From CAWIHA01 sp963835855 (lineage in GTDB: Bacteria > Acidobacteriota > Terriglobia > Bryobacterales > Bryobacteraceae): a DNA stretch of 64,000 bases. Of this stretch, positions 25,338 through 34,003 are shown one piece after another; within the stretch, counting starts at the first letter, position 1, and each line of letters starts with the position of its first letter. The stretch lies in NCBI GenBank assembly GCA_963835855.1, contig CAWIHA010000027.1, positions 101,743 to 165,742 of the forward strand. Reading direction: 5' to 3'. A program made the position numbers and the translations under genes. The notes below the pieces were generated by a model. That model had not been told where the DNA came from. It saw nothing but the letters and a program-made list of their open reading frames with translations, and did not search any database.

Positions 25338-26160
25338 CCAAATCCACCCCAACTGCGACACGCGAGTCGCGTACAAGAACGAGGAGTTTCTCGACAGCCC
25401 GGATGCGCGCGCGCTGCGGATCTTATCCGAATACCTGGAGCCCCTCTCGCACTTCCGGAGGGAGCGAATTCGCGACACGATCGTGTTCTTTGGTTCGGCG
25501 CGGCTCGACGGAATCTCCGGTCCGCTGGCCGGTTATTACGAGGATGCCCGCACGCTCGCGCGGCTGGTGACCGAGTGGGGAGCGGAAATCAAGAATTCGA
25601 GCCGGCGTTTCGTCGTCTGCAGCGGCGGAGGTCCGGGTATCATGGAGGCCGCCAACCGCGGCGCTGCCGAGGCGAACGGCACGACCATCGGGCTGAACAT
25701 CGGGTTGCCCTTCGAGCAGTTGCCGAACCGCTATATCTCGCCCGAGTTGTGCTTCGAGTTCCATTACTTTTTCATGCGCAAGTTCTGGTTCGCATACCTC
25801 GCCAAGGCGCTGGTGGTGTTTCCAGGTGGTTATGGAACTCTCGACGAGCTGATGGAAATCCTGACGCTTGTGCAGACGCGCAAGCTCGCCAAGAAGATGG
25901 TCATCGTCCTTTACGGAAGCAAGTTCTGGAAGGAGATCATCAATTTCGACGCTCTGGTGAAGTACGAAACCATTTCGCCCGAGGACTTGGACCTGTTCGA
26001 GTACGCCGACGATCCCCAGACCGCGTTCCAGATCCTGAAAGATGGTCTTACGGAACTGTACCTCGAACCCCGCGAACCGTTGCCGGAGCACGAACAGGAA
26101 ACGCCCGCGATCGCTAAGTCCGTGGTGCCGCCGCCGGGCCGCACCGAGCACACTTTGTAA
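25330..26160 (+). CDS. LOG-family protein (lysine-decarboxylase-like fold)
   Basis: The ATG at 25330 overlaps the lpxD stop; 276 residues. It carries VVCSGGGPGIMEAANRGA and FPGGYGTLDELMEILTLVQT, the PGGxGTxxE motif of LOG/TIGR00730 phosphoribohydrolases, which release cytokinin-type bases or cleave nucleotide 5'-monophosphates. The N-terminal ~60 residues are an extension seen in the larger PpnN-like or TIGR00725-type members. Confidence 0.85.
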   Translation: MRNQIHPNCDTRVAYKNEEFLDSPDARALRILSEYLEPLSHFRRERIRDTIVFFGSARLDGISGPLAGYYEDARTLARLVTEWGAEIKNSSRRFVVCSGGGPGIMEAANRGAAEANGTTIGLNIGLPFEQLPNRYISPELCFEFHYFFMRKFWFAYLAKALVVFPGGYGTLDELMEILTLVQTRKLAKKMVIVLYGSKFWKEIINFDALVKYETISPEDLDLFEYADDPQTAFQILKDGLTELYLEPREPLPEHEQETPAIAKSVVPPPGRTEHTL

Positions 26161-26211
26161 CTCATGCATCGGGCCCCTGCCGAGCCGCGGCGGTCTGGGA
26201 ACGTCTCCCTC

Positions 26212-26406
26212 TCACCGGCACGCCGCGCTGGCGAAGCACTCGCAGTGCTTGCGCCATATTCTTAGCGCGCTGGCGAAATCCCGGTCGCCGCCTGGCCCCG
26301 GAACCTGGCCCTCAGCCAGCCGTCGCAGCCAAGGCCCAAGCCGCGCCATCGCGTCACGCGGGACGCCAAGGTTGTCGCCGCCCTTAGCCGGTACCGATCG
26401 CGGCAT
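26212..26406 (-). CDS. Possible second integron-cassette ORF
   Basis: A 64-residue frame starts with ATG seven bases after the GTTAGGC end of the attC-like site, the usual position for a cassette gene start. It has no recognised domain and no second attC follows before 26161. It may be a truncated cassette or chance. Confidence 0.25.
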   Translation of the reverse strand: MPRSVPAKGGDNLGVPRDAMARLGPWLRRLAEGQVPGPGGDRDFASALRIWRKHCECFASAACR

Positions 26407-26413
26407 TCCGGGT

Positions 26414-26537
26414 GCCTAACGTCCAAGCTCAGGTACAGCCGCCGGGGCGGGACGCGGCCTGCAACAATGATGTTCGAGTTTCCATGATCGGTCAATTGAC
26501 CAGCGCGGCGTCTGTTGTTTGCAGCGGCTTGTTAGGC
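26414..26537 (-). repeat. attC-like (59-base-element) site
   Basis: Read on the minus strand it begins GCCTAAC (fits RYYYAAC) and ends GTTAGGC (fits GTTRRRY), perfect complements, 124 bases apart. Inside are further complementary parts (AAGCCGC near one end, GGCGGCT near the other; ACGCCGCGC against GGCCGCGTC). It lies 16 bases after the stop of the gene at 26554, as attC sites do in integron cassettes. Confidence 0.65.
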
Positions 26538-26553
26538 GACGACCTCAAAACCG

Positions 26554-26937
26554 TCACATGAATCCCTTCATGTATCTGAGGACATCATCTGGCACGGGAA
26601 AAGCAGCGCCGTCTTGGGCTGCCTGCTTGACTATGTCGTGCCAGCTTCCGCCGAGAGTCTTCGCAACTCGCTCTGTCATCTTCACACTATTCCCAATCTC
26701 AACCAAGCCGAAAATGCCGACCTGCTCGACCAGACGAACGATGGCGTCGTGCAGAGTGGCCAGCGTCGGAGGGTCATTGGTGGTCCACTTGATGAACGTG
26801 CCCAGACGCTTCAGGTCAGCCGTACCGAGTGGTGTGACGCTTGTGTGCGGCATGGGAACAAAGCCCATCCATCGGGTCTTGGTGAGGACATGCACTTGTC
26901 CTTCGCTCGTGTCGAGTGCCTTGAAATATGTGCTCAT
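26554..26937 (-). CDS. Putative integron cassette gene of unknown function
   Basis: The 127-residue soluble protein contains YFKALDTSEGQVHVLTKTRW, then LATLHDAIVRLVEQVGIFGLVEIG, and a C-terminal PVPDDVLRYMKGFM. I do not recognise the family. A degenerate core (GTCAGGC on the minus strand, 26948-26954) lies 10 bases before the ATG and a good attC-like site follows the stop, so the gene appears to be a complete cassette. Confidence 0.55.
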   Translation of the reverse strand: MSTYFKALDTSEGQVHVLTKTRWMGFVPMPHTSVTPLGTADLKRLGTFIKWTTNDPPTLATLHDAIVRLVEQVGIFGLVEIGNSVKMTERVAKTLGGSWHDIVKQAAQDGAAFPVPDDVLRYMKGFM

Positions 26938-26995
26938 GCTCGAAGTCGCCTGACTCTTGTTTAGGCTGACCGGGACAATACTGGTCCCCGTCGGT

Positions 26996-27277
26996 CTAGC
27001 ACGAAAGCGCCATCAGCGAACCTGAGCCACAACCGCTTCCATTGTAACGACTTCTTCCATGTCCAATAACTTTCCTCCCAGTTTTAGGCCGGCCGGTCCG
27101 CATAATCTGGCCGTTCTCGCTGGACGCGGCTTTCCGCAGACGGTCAAGGGGACTCTGGACTCCTCGCCCGCCACGATTCAATACGTGCGTGTAGACCATC
27201 GTGGTCTGGACGTCCTTGTGACCCAGAAGTTCCTGGACGGTTCGAATGTCGCAACCGTGTTCCAGTAGATGGGTCAC
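26996..27277 (-). pseudogene. Integron-type integrase (IntI) C-terminal relic
   Basis: The first ~48 residues of this frame, THLLEHGCDIRTVQELLGHK, then DVQTTMVYTHVLNRGGRGVQ and SPLD, match the tail of integron integrases: LLGHxD and the catalytic Tyr in YTH, plus the GGxGVxSPLD ending. Everything upstream (Arg box, HxxR, IntI-specific insert) is gone, and the frame runs past the natural end to 26996. Confidence 0.75.
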
Positions 27278-27424
27278 AGCATTGTAAAAGCGAGGATATC
27301 ACAAGCACGAAAGCTGTGCGCCTCGAGTCACCACCGAAGCAAGAGCACAGAAGTTCGCCCAGACGCCACACGCCTTTGCGGGTCGGGCCGCTAACGCCCG
27401 AATCGTCGCCCACAGCCCAGGTGC

Positions 27425-27430
27425 CATACT
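27425..27430 (+). promoter_or_regulatory. -10-like box six bases before the Nudix start
   Basis: CATACT is followed by six bases and then the GTG start at 27437, with no Shine-Dalgarno sequence. Predicted leaderless transcript; no clear -35. Confidence 0.4.
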
Positions 27431-27436
27431 GAAGCT

Positions 27437-27889
27437 GTGGGAGATAGCCGGCGCTATCCCGAGCGGCCGATCGTCGGCGTAGGCGCCATTATCGCCGAGC
27501 GCGGCCGGGTGCTGCTCGTCGAGCGCGGGCAGGAGCCCCTGAAGGGCATCTGGTCGTTGCCCGGAGGCGCCGTCGAGGTGGGTGAGCATCTCCGGGATGC
27601 GGTGCGCCGGGAAGCGCGGGAAGAGACCGGCCTCGAAATCGAGCCGCTCTCGGTTGTCGAGATCTTCGAGCGCATTATGCCCGATGCCGCCGGACGCACC
27701 GAGTATCATTATGTCTTGATCGACTACTTGTGCCGCGTGCTCGGCGGCGAACTCCATCCGGCCAGCGACGTAAGCCGCGCCGCATGGGTGAAGCGCGCGG
27801 ATCTGGCCAATTACACGATCACCGAGGGGACGCTCGGCGTGATCGAGAAGGCGCTGGGGGTTCGGTCTACTCCGGCGGGCCGCCGATGA
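27437..27889 (+). CDS. Nudix hydrolase (ADP-ribose pyrophosphatase-like)
   Basis: The 150-residue protein has a full Nudix box from GGAVEVGEHLRDAVRREARE to ETGLEI. Residues after it (EYHYVLIDYLCRVLGGEL) fit ADP-ribose or nucleotide-sugar pyrophosphatases. The start is GTG without a ribosome-binding site. The stop overlaps the mutS2 ATG, so the two are probably one operon. Confidence 0.85.
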   Translation: MGDSRRYPERPIVGVGAIIAERGRVLLVERGQEPLKGIWSLPGGAVEVGEHLRDAVRREAREETGLEIEPLSVVEIFERIMPDAAGRTEYHYVLIDYLCRVLGGELHPASDVSRAAWVKRADLANYTITEGTLGVIEKALGVRSTPAGRR

Positions 27890-30351
27890 AAGAGGCCATG
27901 AACTCGCCACCCCTTGCGGAGACTGCGCTGAAGAACTCGAGCGCCGATCTCGTCGAATTCGAGCCGCTGCGGGCGCTGCTCGCGCGTTACGTCTCGAGTT
28001 CGCTGGGCCACGCCGAGCTGGCGAAGGTGGCCCCGAGCGGCGAGCGTGACGCCGTCGAGCGGCTGCTTGCTGAAGCCGCCGAAGCGAAGGCGTATCTCGA
28101 AGCGGCAGTGCGTCCTCAGCCCGCAGCGCGCGGCGCGGCCATCCGTATCCGTTTCGGCTCGCTCGCCGATGTGACCGAGTCCGTGCGCAAATTGCACATC
28201 GAAGGCGCCGCCCTCGAAGGGAAAGAAATTTTCCAGCTTGCTGAGCTGCTCGACCGCGCCTCCGACATCCGCTCAGTGCTGATTACGGCGGCCGGGCGTT
28301 TCCCGAAGCTCGGCGCGCGCGCCGCGGCCATGGGAGAATTCCGCCCGCTGTTGCGCGAGCTTTCGGGCAAGATCCTGCCCGATGGCACCGTCGCCGATCA
28401 CGCCAGCGTGCTGCTGGGGCGCGTGCGCCGCGAGATCGAGCGCCAAAAGGGACTGATTCAGGAATCGCTCGAGCGGTTCCTGCGCCTGCACCGCGAAGAA
28501 GGCGTTTTGCAGGAAGAGTTCGTGACGATCCGCAACGAGCGCTTCGTCGTGCCGGTGATCGCGGGGCAGCGGCGCAAGATTGAGGGCGTCATTCACGGAG
28601 CGAGCGGCACGGGCCATACGCTGTTTGTCGAGCCGCTTGAAACCATCGACTTGAATAACGAGCTCGTGCGGCTTACCGAGGACGAGCTGCGTGAGGTCCA
28701 CCGCATCCTCCTCGAATTCACCGATCACCTGCGCAGCTATGCCAGCGCGATCGAGCGCACGCTCGCGATCATGGGCGATCTCGAGCTGCTGTTCGCGAAA
28801 GCCGAGTTTGCGCTCGATTTCGGCTGCGTGATCCCGCGGTTCTGCGCTTCGGACGCGCGCCGCCTGGTGCTGCGCGACGCGCGTCATCCGTTGCTCGAAG
28901 ACGTGCTGCGGCGTCAGAAGAGAAGGATCGTGCCAGTCTCGCTCATACTCGAGGGCTCGACGCGCACGCTGCTGATCAGCGGTCCGAACAGCGGTGGGAA
29001 GACTGTAACCCTCAAAACCGCTGGCCTGCTCGCATTAATGGCGCAGGCCGGGCTGCCCGTGCCGTGCGCCGAGGCCGAGTTCCCGTTTTTCGACCAGGTG
29101 CTGGCGGACATGGGTGACCAGCAGTCGATCCAGGAAAGCTTGAGTACGTTTTCGGCGCACATCTCGCGCATCCGCGATATCGTCTCCGAGGTGACCGCGG
29201 ATTCGCTTGTGCTGCTCGACGAGCTGGGCCGCGCGACCGACCCGGAGGAAGGCGGCGCGCTCGGCGTCGCCATTCTCGACCGCTGCCGCGCCTCCGGCGC
29301 TTTCACAGTGGCTTCCACGCATTTGCTGGCGCTCAAGGTTTATGGCGCGAACACCGGCGGCGTGTTGAACGGCTCGATGGGCTTCGACGAGGAAACGCTT
29401 GAGCCAACGTATGTGCTGCGGCTCGGGGCGCCGGGAAAATCCGCCGGGCTGGACATCGCTCAGCGGCTGGGTCTGCCCGCGGCGTTGCTGGAGAAAGCTC
29501 GCTCGGCGCTGAGCACTCGCGAGCTGGACATCTCGCGTTTTCTGAGCGAGCTGGATCGGCGGCTCAGGGAAGTGGAACGGCTCGAGCAGACGCTGCTGGC
29601 GGAGCGCGTAAAGCTGGCCGCGCGTGAAAAATCGCTGGCGGATGAGTGGGCCAAGCGCGAAACCGCGAAGATAGGCGAGCTCGAGCGGCAATGCGAGTTG
29701 GTGCTCGAACACTTCGAAAGCCAGGCCCAGGAGACCATCGCAAGAATCGCGGCGAGCGGCGAGCAGAAGAAGATCGCGGCGCAGGCGATGCGGAATGTAG
29801 CGCGCGCCCAGCGCGAGCTGCGCGAAGAGGTGCAATCTGCGATTCTCTCGACGCGCTCCGACGCCCGGCAGGGCGAGCTGGCGCCGCCGAAAATCGCCGA
29901 AGGCGCGCGGGTGCGGCTCAAGGGCGTGCGTGAACCGGCGCGGGTGCGCCGCATGCTGAGCGGCGGACGCATCGAGGTCGAAGCCGGTTTCCTCAAGATG
30001 CAGGTGCCGGCCGACGACGTGCTCGAAGTGCTGCCGGAAACCGCCGAGGGCGCCAAGCTGCCCAAAAATGTCAGCTTCCGGCCGGCCGGACCCGAGGTCT
30101 ACGCGAGTATGAGCGAGATCAACGTCATTGGCCAGCGCGCCGAAGAAGCCCTCGAAAATGTCGATAAGTTCCTCGATAGCGCCGTGCTTGGTTCCGTCAA
30201 CCGCGTGCGCATCGTTCACGGGCACGGCATGGGCATTCTGAAGCGCGCTATTGCCGAGTTTCTGGCGAGGCACCCGAGCGTCGAGCGCTTCTACCCGGCG
30301 CCGCAGAACGAAGGCGGCGCAGGCGCGACGATTGCGGAGCTGAAGGAGTAA
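27886..30351 (+). CDS. mutS2: Endonuclease MutS2
   Basis: The 821-residue protein has the MutS core and clamp, Walker A GPNSGGKTVTL, Walker B LVLLDELGRATDPEEGGAL, a long coiled coil (~520-640) and a C-terminal Smr domain (VHGHGMGILKRAIAEFLARH). The Smr N-terminal LDLRG is changed to INVIGQR. MutS2 suppresses recombination or rescues collided ribosomes. It starts at 27886 inside the Nudix stop. Confidence 0.93.
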   Translation: MKEAMNSPPLAETALKNSSADLVEFEPLRALLARYVSSSLGHAELAKVAPSGERDAVERLLAEAAEAKAYLEAAVRPQPAARGAAIRIRFGSLADVTESVRKLHIEGAALEGKEIFQLAELLDRASDIRSVLITAAGRFPKLGARAAAMGEFRPLLRELSGKILPDGTVADHASVLLGRVRREIERQKGLIQESLERFLRLHREEGVLQEEFVTIRNERFVVPVIAGQRRKIEGVIHGASGTGHTLFVEPLETIDLNNELVRLTEDELREVHRILLEFTDHLRSYASAIERTLAIMGDLELLFAKAEFALDFGCVIPRFCASDARRLVLRDARHPLLEDVLRRQKRRIVPVSLILEGSTRTLLISGPNSGGKTVTLKTAGLLALMAQAGLPVPCAEAEFPFFDQVLADMGDQQSIQESLSTFSAHISRIRDIVSEVTADSLVLLDELGRATDPEEGGALGVAILDRCRASGAFTVASTHLLALKVYGANTGGVLNGSMGFDEETLEPTYVLRLGAPGKSAGLDIAQRLGLPAALLEKARSALSTRELDISRFLSELDRRLREVERLEQTLLAERVKLAAREKSLADEWAKRETAKIGELERQCELVLEHFESQAQETIARIAASGEQKKIAAQAMRNVARAQRELREEVQSAILSTRSDARQGELAPPKIAEGARVRLKGVREPARVRRMLSGGRIEVEAGFLKMQVPADDVLEVLPETAEGAKLPKNVSFRPAGPEVYASMSEINVIGQRAEEALENVDKFLDSAVLGSVNRVRIVHGHGMGILKRAIAEFLARHPSVERFYPAPQNEGGAGATIAELKE

Positions 30352-30369
30352 CACCGCCCCCGCCGCGGC

Positions 30370-30375
30370 TACAAT
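30370..30375 (+). promoter_or_regulatory. Orphan -10-like box without a gene
   Basis: TACAAT is followed by six bases and GTG at 30382, the same layout as the predicted leaderless starts elsewhere. The frame from that GTG closes at 30489 and lies antisense to bcp, so this may be the promoter stub of a lost gene. Confidence 0.25.
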
Positions 30376-30397
30376 CGATCCGTGCCGAAGCAGGCGT

Positions 30398-30871
30398 TTA
30401 TGCGCCCAACGCCGCCAGCACCTCGCCGGCGTGGCCCTTGGCTTTCACTTTGCGAAAGATCTTTTCGATCCGGCCATCCTCACCAATGACGAACGTGCTC
30501 CGCTCAATACCCATGAATTTCTTGCCCATGAAACTCTTCTGGGTCCAGACGCCATAGGCTCGGGCGGCGGCCTTCTCGGTATCGGCGAGCAGGGTGAATG
30601 GCAGCTTCTGATTCGTCTTGAACTTCTGCTGCGCGGAGGGTTTGTCCGGCGACACGCCTACGATCACGGCGTTGCGGCTTTTGAATCGCGTGGATGCGTC
30701 GCGGAACTCGCAGGCCTCGGTGGTGCAGCCCGGCGTGCTCGCCCGCGGATAGAAATAGAGCACCACTTTCCGGCCCCGCAGGCTCGAGAGGCGCAGGCGC
30801 TCGCCCCTCTCGGTCTCGAGCTCGATATCGGGGGCGAGGCCGCCCTCTTGCAACACGCCGCTACTCGACAA
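30398..30871 (-). CDS. bcp: Thiol peroxidase Bcp (PrxQ-type peroxiredoxin)
   Basis: The 157-residue protein has the PrxQ motif STPGCTTEACEFRD, with peroxidatic Cys and a resolving Cys five residues later, and the YGVWTQKSFMGKKFMGIERSTF block. It reduces hydroperoxides at the expense of thioredoxin. It overlaps the upstream small gene by 11 bases. Confidence 0.95.
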   Translation of the reverse strand: MSSSGVLQEGGLAPDIELETERGERLRLSSLRGRKVVLYFYPRASTPGCTTEACEFRDASTRFKSRNAVIVGVSPDKPSAQQKFKTNQKLPFTLLADTEKAAARAYGVWTQKSFMGKKFMGIERSTFVIGEDGRIEKIFRKVKAKGHAGEVLAALGA

Positions 30872-31091
30872 CGACCTTCGTCCCTTGCTGACCGCTGCGC
30901 GACAGATGCGCGATGCGTTCGTCGATCACGGTGCGGATGGCTTTCAGAAACTCGATGCGCGAATTTTGCAAATGCTGGCGCACGTCATCCGAGATGCCGA
31001 AAAGCTCTTTGAGATGATCGAGCGCCTCGCAGCAAATGCAGCGTTCGTAGACGCGTTCACTGGCTTGCGGATTCGCTTGCTGCTTGCTCAT
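30861..31091 (-). CDS. Small conserved-looking protein between arsA and bcp
   Basis: The 76-residue protein has an N-terminal CICCEALDHLKELFGISDD with three clustered Cys (CxCC) and then a basic helix. Its ATG overlaps the arsA stop and its end overlaps bcp, so it is translated between them. I do not know the family; the Cys cluster could bind metal or be redox-active. Confidence 0.6.
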   Translation of the reverse strand: MSKQQANPQASERVYERCICCEALDHLKELFGISDDVRQHLQNSRIEFLKAIRTVIDERIAHLSRSGQQGTKVVVE

Positions 31092-32281
31092 GGCTGAGTC
31101 TCCTTCATTTCCACGGTGAGGATGCTGTGCTCCAGACGGGCGCGGGCCGGCGTGAGGGTCGCCATCGATGTGGGCAGGCCGATGTGCCGCCGGAAGGTGC
31201 CGATTTCGACCACCAGCTCGTCCCCTTTCTTAAACAGCCCGATCTCGCCCTTCGTCGCAAACGGCAACAGCACCCGGACCTCATAAAATCCGTTCTGCTT
31301 GCCGAACGTGTACGGCCTTTCCGTTCGGGTGACGGCCGCCGGATCTTCCTTCTCAGAATACAGCACGCTGGCCAGGTCTTCGAGCCGCTCCCTGCCGAGC
31401 ACCTCGTGCATGAACAGCGGCACACGCTTCACCGGCACCGGCGCGAAATACTCCTCGATTTCCCGAAGGATCCTCTCCTGCGAGGTGTGCCATTCGGCGA
31501 AGTAGACATCGCTCACCGCAAGTGGAAGCACGCGGTTCACGATGACGGTATCGACGGTGAGTCCGTGCAGCGAGAAGTAGACAAAGGCGCGCTGCGTCTC
31601 CCGGAGCACCATCTTCTCCGGGTTAGTGACCAGGCGCACGCTGGTGGTTCGCGGGTCCTCCATGAGCTCGTCCACGCCTTCGAGCTTCTCGAAGAGGTTC
31701 CGGATGTTGACGAAGTAGTTGTCGGCCGGCAACTCGAACGGAGAAACGCGGTTGGCGATCGGCCGCACTGCCTTCAGCAGGCTGCGCTGGAAGGGGAAGA
31801 TGTGCTTCATGTACCAATCGAGCGTGGTCGGCATGCTGACAAAGCGCATGGACTCAGCGGTGGGCGCGGCGTCGAGCACAATCACGTCGTAGCGCGCCTC
31901 GCGGCGGTACTGGTTGATGTACATCATCGCACTGAGCTCTTCCATGCCGGGCAGGATCGCCAGTTCCTCGGCCTGAACGCCGCTGATGCCGGTGGTACGC
32001 AGAACCGAAATCACATACGAGGAGATCTCTTGCCAATGGCGCTTGATCTCCTTCTGGATATTCAGCTCCTGAATCGACAGCCGCTCGTTGATCTCGTATG
32101 GATCCGAGGTCTGCGCGTGGAACAGCTCAGTCTCCAAATCGAAGGCATCGGCCAGGCTGTGCGCCGGGTCGATGCTCATCACCAGCGTGCGGTAGCCCAG
32201 TTGCGCCAGCTTCAGGCCGGTTGCAGCGGCCAGGCTCGTCTTCCCGACGCCCCCTTTGCCGCTGAACAACAAGATCCTCAT
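31088..32281 (-). CDS. ArsA/GET3-family ATPase
   Basis: The 397-residue protein has the deviant Walker A FSGKGGVGKTSLAAATG, switch I IDPAHSLADAF, switch II LDAAPTAESMRF and a C-terminal beta domain. It has a single ATPase half, like Get3 and the bacterial and cyanobacterial homologues, rather than duplicated ArsA. No arsenic genes lie nearby, so a Get3-like targeting or chaperone role is as likely as arsenite export. Confidence 0.88.
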   Translation of the reverse strand: MRILLFSGKGGVGKTSLAAATGLKLAQLGYRTLVMSIDPAHSLADAFDLETELFHAQTSDPYEINERLSIQELNIQKEIKRHWQEISSYVISVLRTTGISGVQAEELAILPGMEELSAMMYINQYRREARYDVIVLDAAPTAESMRFVSMPTTLDWYMKHIFPFQRSLLKAVRPIANRVSPFELPADNYFVNIRNLFEKLEGVDELMEDPRTTSVRLVTNPEKMVLRETQRAFVYFSLHGLTVDTVIVNRVLPLAVSDVYFAEWHTSQERILREIEEYFAPVPVKRVPLFMHEVLGRERLEDLASVLYSEKEDPAAVTRTERPYTFGKQNGFYEVRVLLPFATKGEIGLFKKGDELVVEIGTFRRHIGLPTSMATLTPARARLEHSILTVEMKETQP

Positions 32282-32287
32282 GCTTTC

Positions 32288-32293
32288 ATTGTA
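32288..32293 (-). promoter_or_regulatory. -10-like box six bases before the arsA start
   Basis: On the minus strand TACAAT is followed by GAAAGC and the ATG at 32281. A GAGACA (32311-32316) lies 17 bases upstream as a possible -35. No Shine-Dalgarno; predicted leaderless. Confidence 0.5.
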
Positions 32294-32521
32294 GTGTCCG
32301 GGTAGCGTCCTGTCTCCAAAATGGCTGATCTCGCGCTCTCCACCACCCGCTTACGTCCGTGATGCGGCGCTAAACACTGAATCGGGACCGTCAGGGAGCG
32401 GACGATCAAGCGAGTGGAGCGGCCACAGCCCGGGACGGCCGCACGATGCCCAGCCGCGCTCCTGTCTTGTAAAATAACAATTTCTCGGTCTGAGGAATCC
32501 AATCGAGGAGAGGTGACCGCG

Positions 32522-32857
32522 ATGAAGGCACTCCAAGTATTCGTGTTCTGCGCCGGCCTGGCCCTGGGTTCGGTAGCTTATGCCACAGCGAACGCCAAGC
32601 AGGGCGATCCCGAAAAGGGTAAGGCGGTATTCAACCAGCAGTGCGGCATGTGCCACTATGCCGCGAGCGCCGAGAATAAAATGGGGCCGGGACTGAAGGG
32701 CCTGTTCCGCAAAGCCAAACTGGCAAACGGCAAGAAGGCAACCGAACAGAACGTGCGCGCGCAGATCGACGAGGGCGGCAACGGCATGCCCTCGTTCAAA
32801 GACATGCTCTTCGATCGGGAGAAGGCCGATCTCATCGCCTACCTTAAGACGTTGTAG
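32522..32857 (+). CDS. Small class I c-type cytochrome
   Basis: The ATG at 32522 has GGAGAGGTG upstream and starts a signal peptide (VFVFCAGLALGSVAYA). The ~90-residue mature protein has the heme site CGMCHY and a distal Met in GNGMPSFKD, with the closing helix ADLIAYLKTL. It is a periplasmic electron carrier and would be a client of the ccm system encoded at 11-17.8 kb. Confidence 0.92.
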   Translation: MKALQVFVFCAGLALGSVAYATANAKQGDPEKGKAVFNQQCGMCHYAASAENKMGPGLKGLFRKAKLANGKKATEQNVRAQIDEGGNGMPSFKDMLFDREKADLIAYLKTL

Positions 32858-32881
32858 CATCGCGCCTCGCTGCCTAGCCCG

Positions 32882-32887
32882 TATAAT
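32882..32887 (+). promoter_or_regulatory. Perfect -10 box six bases before the mscS-family start
   Basis: TATAAT, then TGTGGG, then ATG at 32894. Transcription would begin at or next to the A of the ATG. No clear -35 at 16-18 bases. Confidence 0.55.
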
Positions 32888-32893
32888 TGTGGG

Positions 32894-33934
32894 ATGACGC
32901 GCGCTCACTGGCTGTTCGAGGAAAAACAGTTCGTCCAGTTCGTCGAGCCGCTCGCGGTCTTCGGCATCGCGCTCGCCGGGTTCTTGGTGGTCCGGTATCT
33001 CGTGCTCAGGTATATAGCGCGGCAGGCGCCTGGCCCCAAATCATTTTCCACTATCTTCGTCGAAACCATCCGCTACCCCTCCGCGCTATGGTCCCTGGCG
33101 GCAGCGCTGGCGGTTGCGCTCGAGTTCACCGAGCTGTCGCGCAAACAGGCGTACTGGACGGGCAAGTGGATTGGCGCGTTCGTCATCGTCAGCCTGACGC
33201 TTGTGTTCGCGTCGATCGCCGTCAGAATGATCGGCGAATACGGGGAACGCCAGGGCGTGGCGGCTGCTCGATCGGGCCTCGCGCGCGCTGTCGTTCGCGT
33301 CCTCGTGCTGGCCCTGGGCGCGATGATCCTGCTGGCCAATTTCGATATCTCGATCACGCCGCTGCTGACCACGCTGGGCGTCGGCGGTATCGCCGTTGCG
33401 CTCGCGCTTCAGGACACGCTCGCGAATTTCTTCGCCGGCATTCACCTGGTGGCCGAAAGGCCAATCTTCGTAGGCGATTTTATCCGGCTGGAAAGCGGTC
33501 AGGAGGGCGTCGTTTCGGACATCGGGTGGCGGACCACCCAGGTGCGCACTGGCGGCAACGACATCGTGGTAATTCCGAATACGAAGATCACCTCGGGCAT
33601 CCTCGTGAATTACAGCGCGCCGGAACCGCGGGCCGTGGCCGCGATCCCGATCCTGGTCGCACACCAGGCGGATGCCGAGCAGGTCTGCCGCATTGCGCTC
33701 GAGGAAGCGCGCCGCGCCGAAGGAGTGCTCACCGAACCCGCCCCACTGTGTCTCTGCGATCCGGGCGTGCTCGCGACGCACCTGGAGTTCAAGCTGTTCG
33801 TGCACGTCGCCAATCGGTTGCAGCAGGGGGCAGTGCAATCTGAGATCCGCATGCGGCTGCTCCAGCGATTTCACGAGGAAGGCATTCCGCTGCCGAACCC
33901 CTGGCTGAGCAGAAATCCTGATTGTGGAACGTAA
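32894..33934 (+). CDS. Small-conductance mechanosensitive channel (MscS family)
   Basis: The 346-residue protein has about four N-terminal helices. The pore region has the glycine/alanine-rich LLTTLGVGGIAVALALQDTL, and an MscS beta domain (GDFIRLESGQEGVVSDIGWRTTQVR; VVIPNTKITSGILVNYS) and the C-terminal alpha-beta domain follow. It protects the inner membrane in osmotic downshock. Confidence 0.9.
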   Translation: MTRAHWLFEEKQFVQFVEPLAVFGIALAGFLVVRYLVLRYIARQAPGPKSFSTIFVETIRYPSALWSLAAALAVALEFTELSRKQAYWTGKWIGAFVIVSLTLVFASIAVRMIGEYGERQGVAAARSGLARAVVRVLVLALGAMILLANFDISITPLLTTLGVGGIAVALALQDTLANFFAGIHLVAERPIFVGDFIRLESGQEGVVSDIGWRTTQVRTGGNDIVVIPNTKITSGILVNYSAPEPRAVAAIPILVAHQADAEQVCRIALEEARRAEGVLTEPAPLCLCDPGVLATHLEFKLFVHVANRLQQGAVQSEIRMRLLQRFHEEGIPLPNPWLSRNPDCGT

Positions 33935-34003
33935 GTCGTGGAGCGCAGATTGCCGGCGCTGCGTCTACGATCTACGATCGATCCTCAAACGCCGGAATAG
34001 ATA

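Noticed and set aside
26231..26253. Hairpin AAGCACT-CGC-AGTGCTT as a terminator
   Set aside because: Short stem with no following T run and not at a gene end that needs one.
27730..27885. Upstream extension of the mutS2 frame inside the Nudix gene
   Set aside because: Basic, Arg-rich out-of-frame translation of a conserved gene; the ATG at 27886 overlapping the Nudix stop fits the family.
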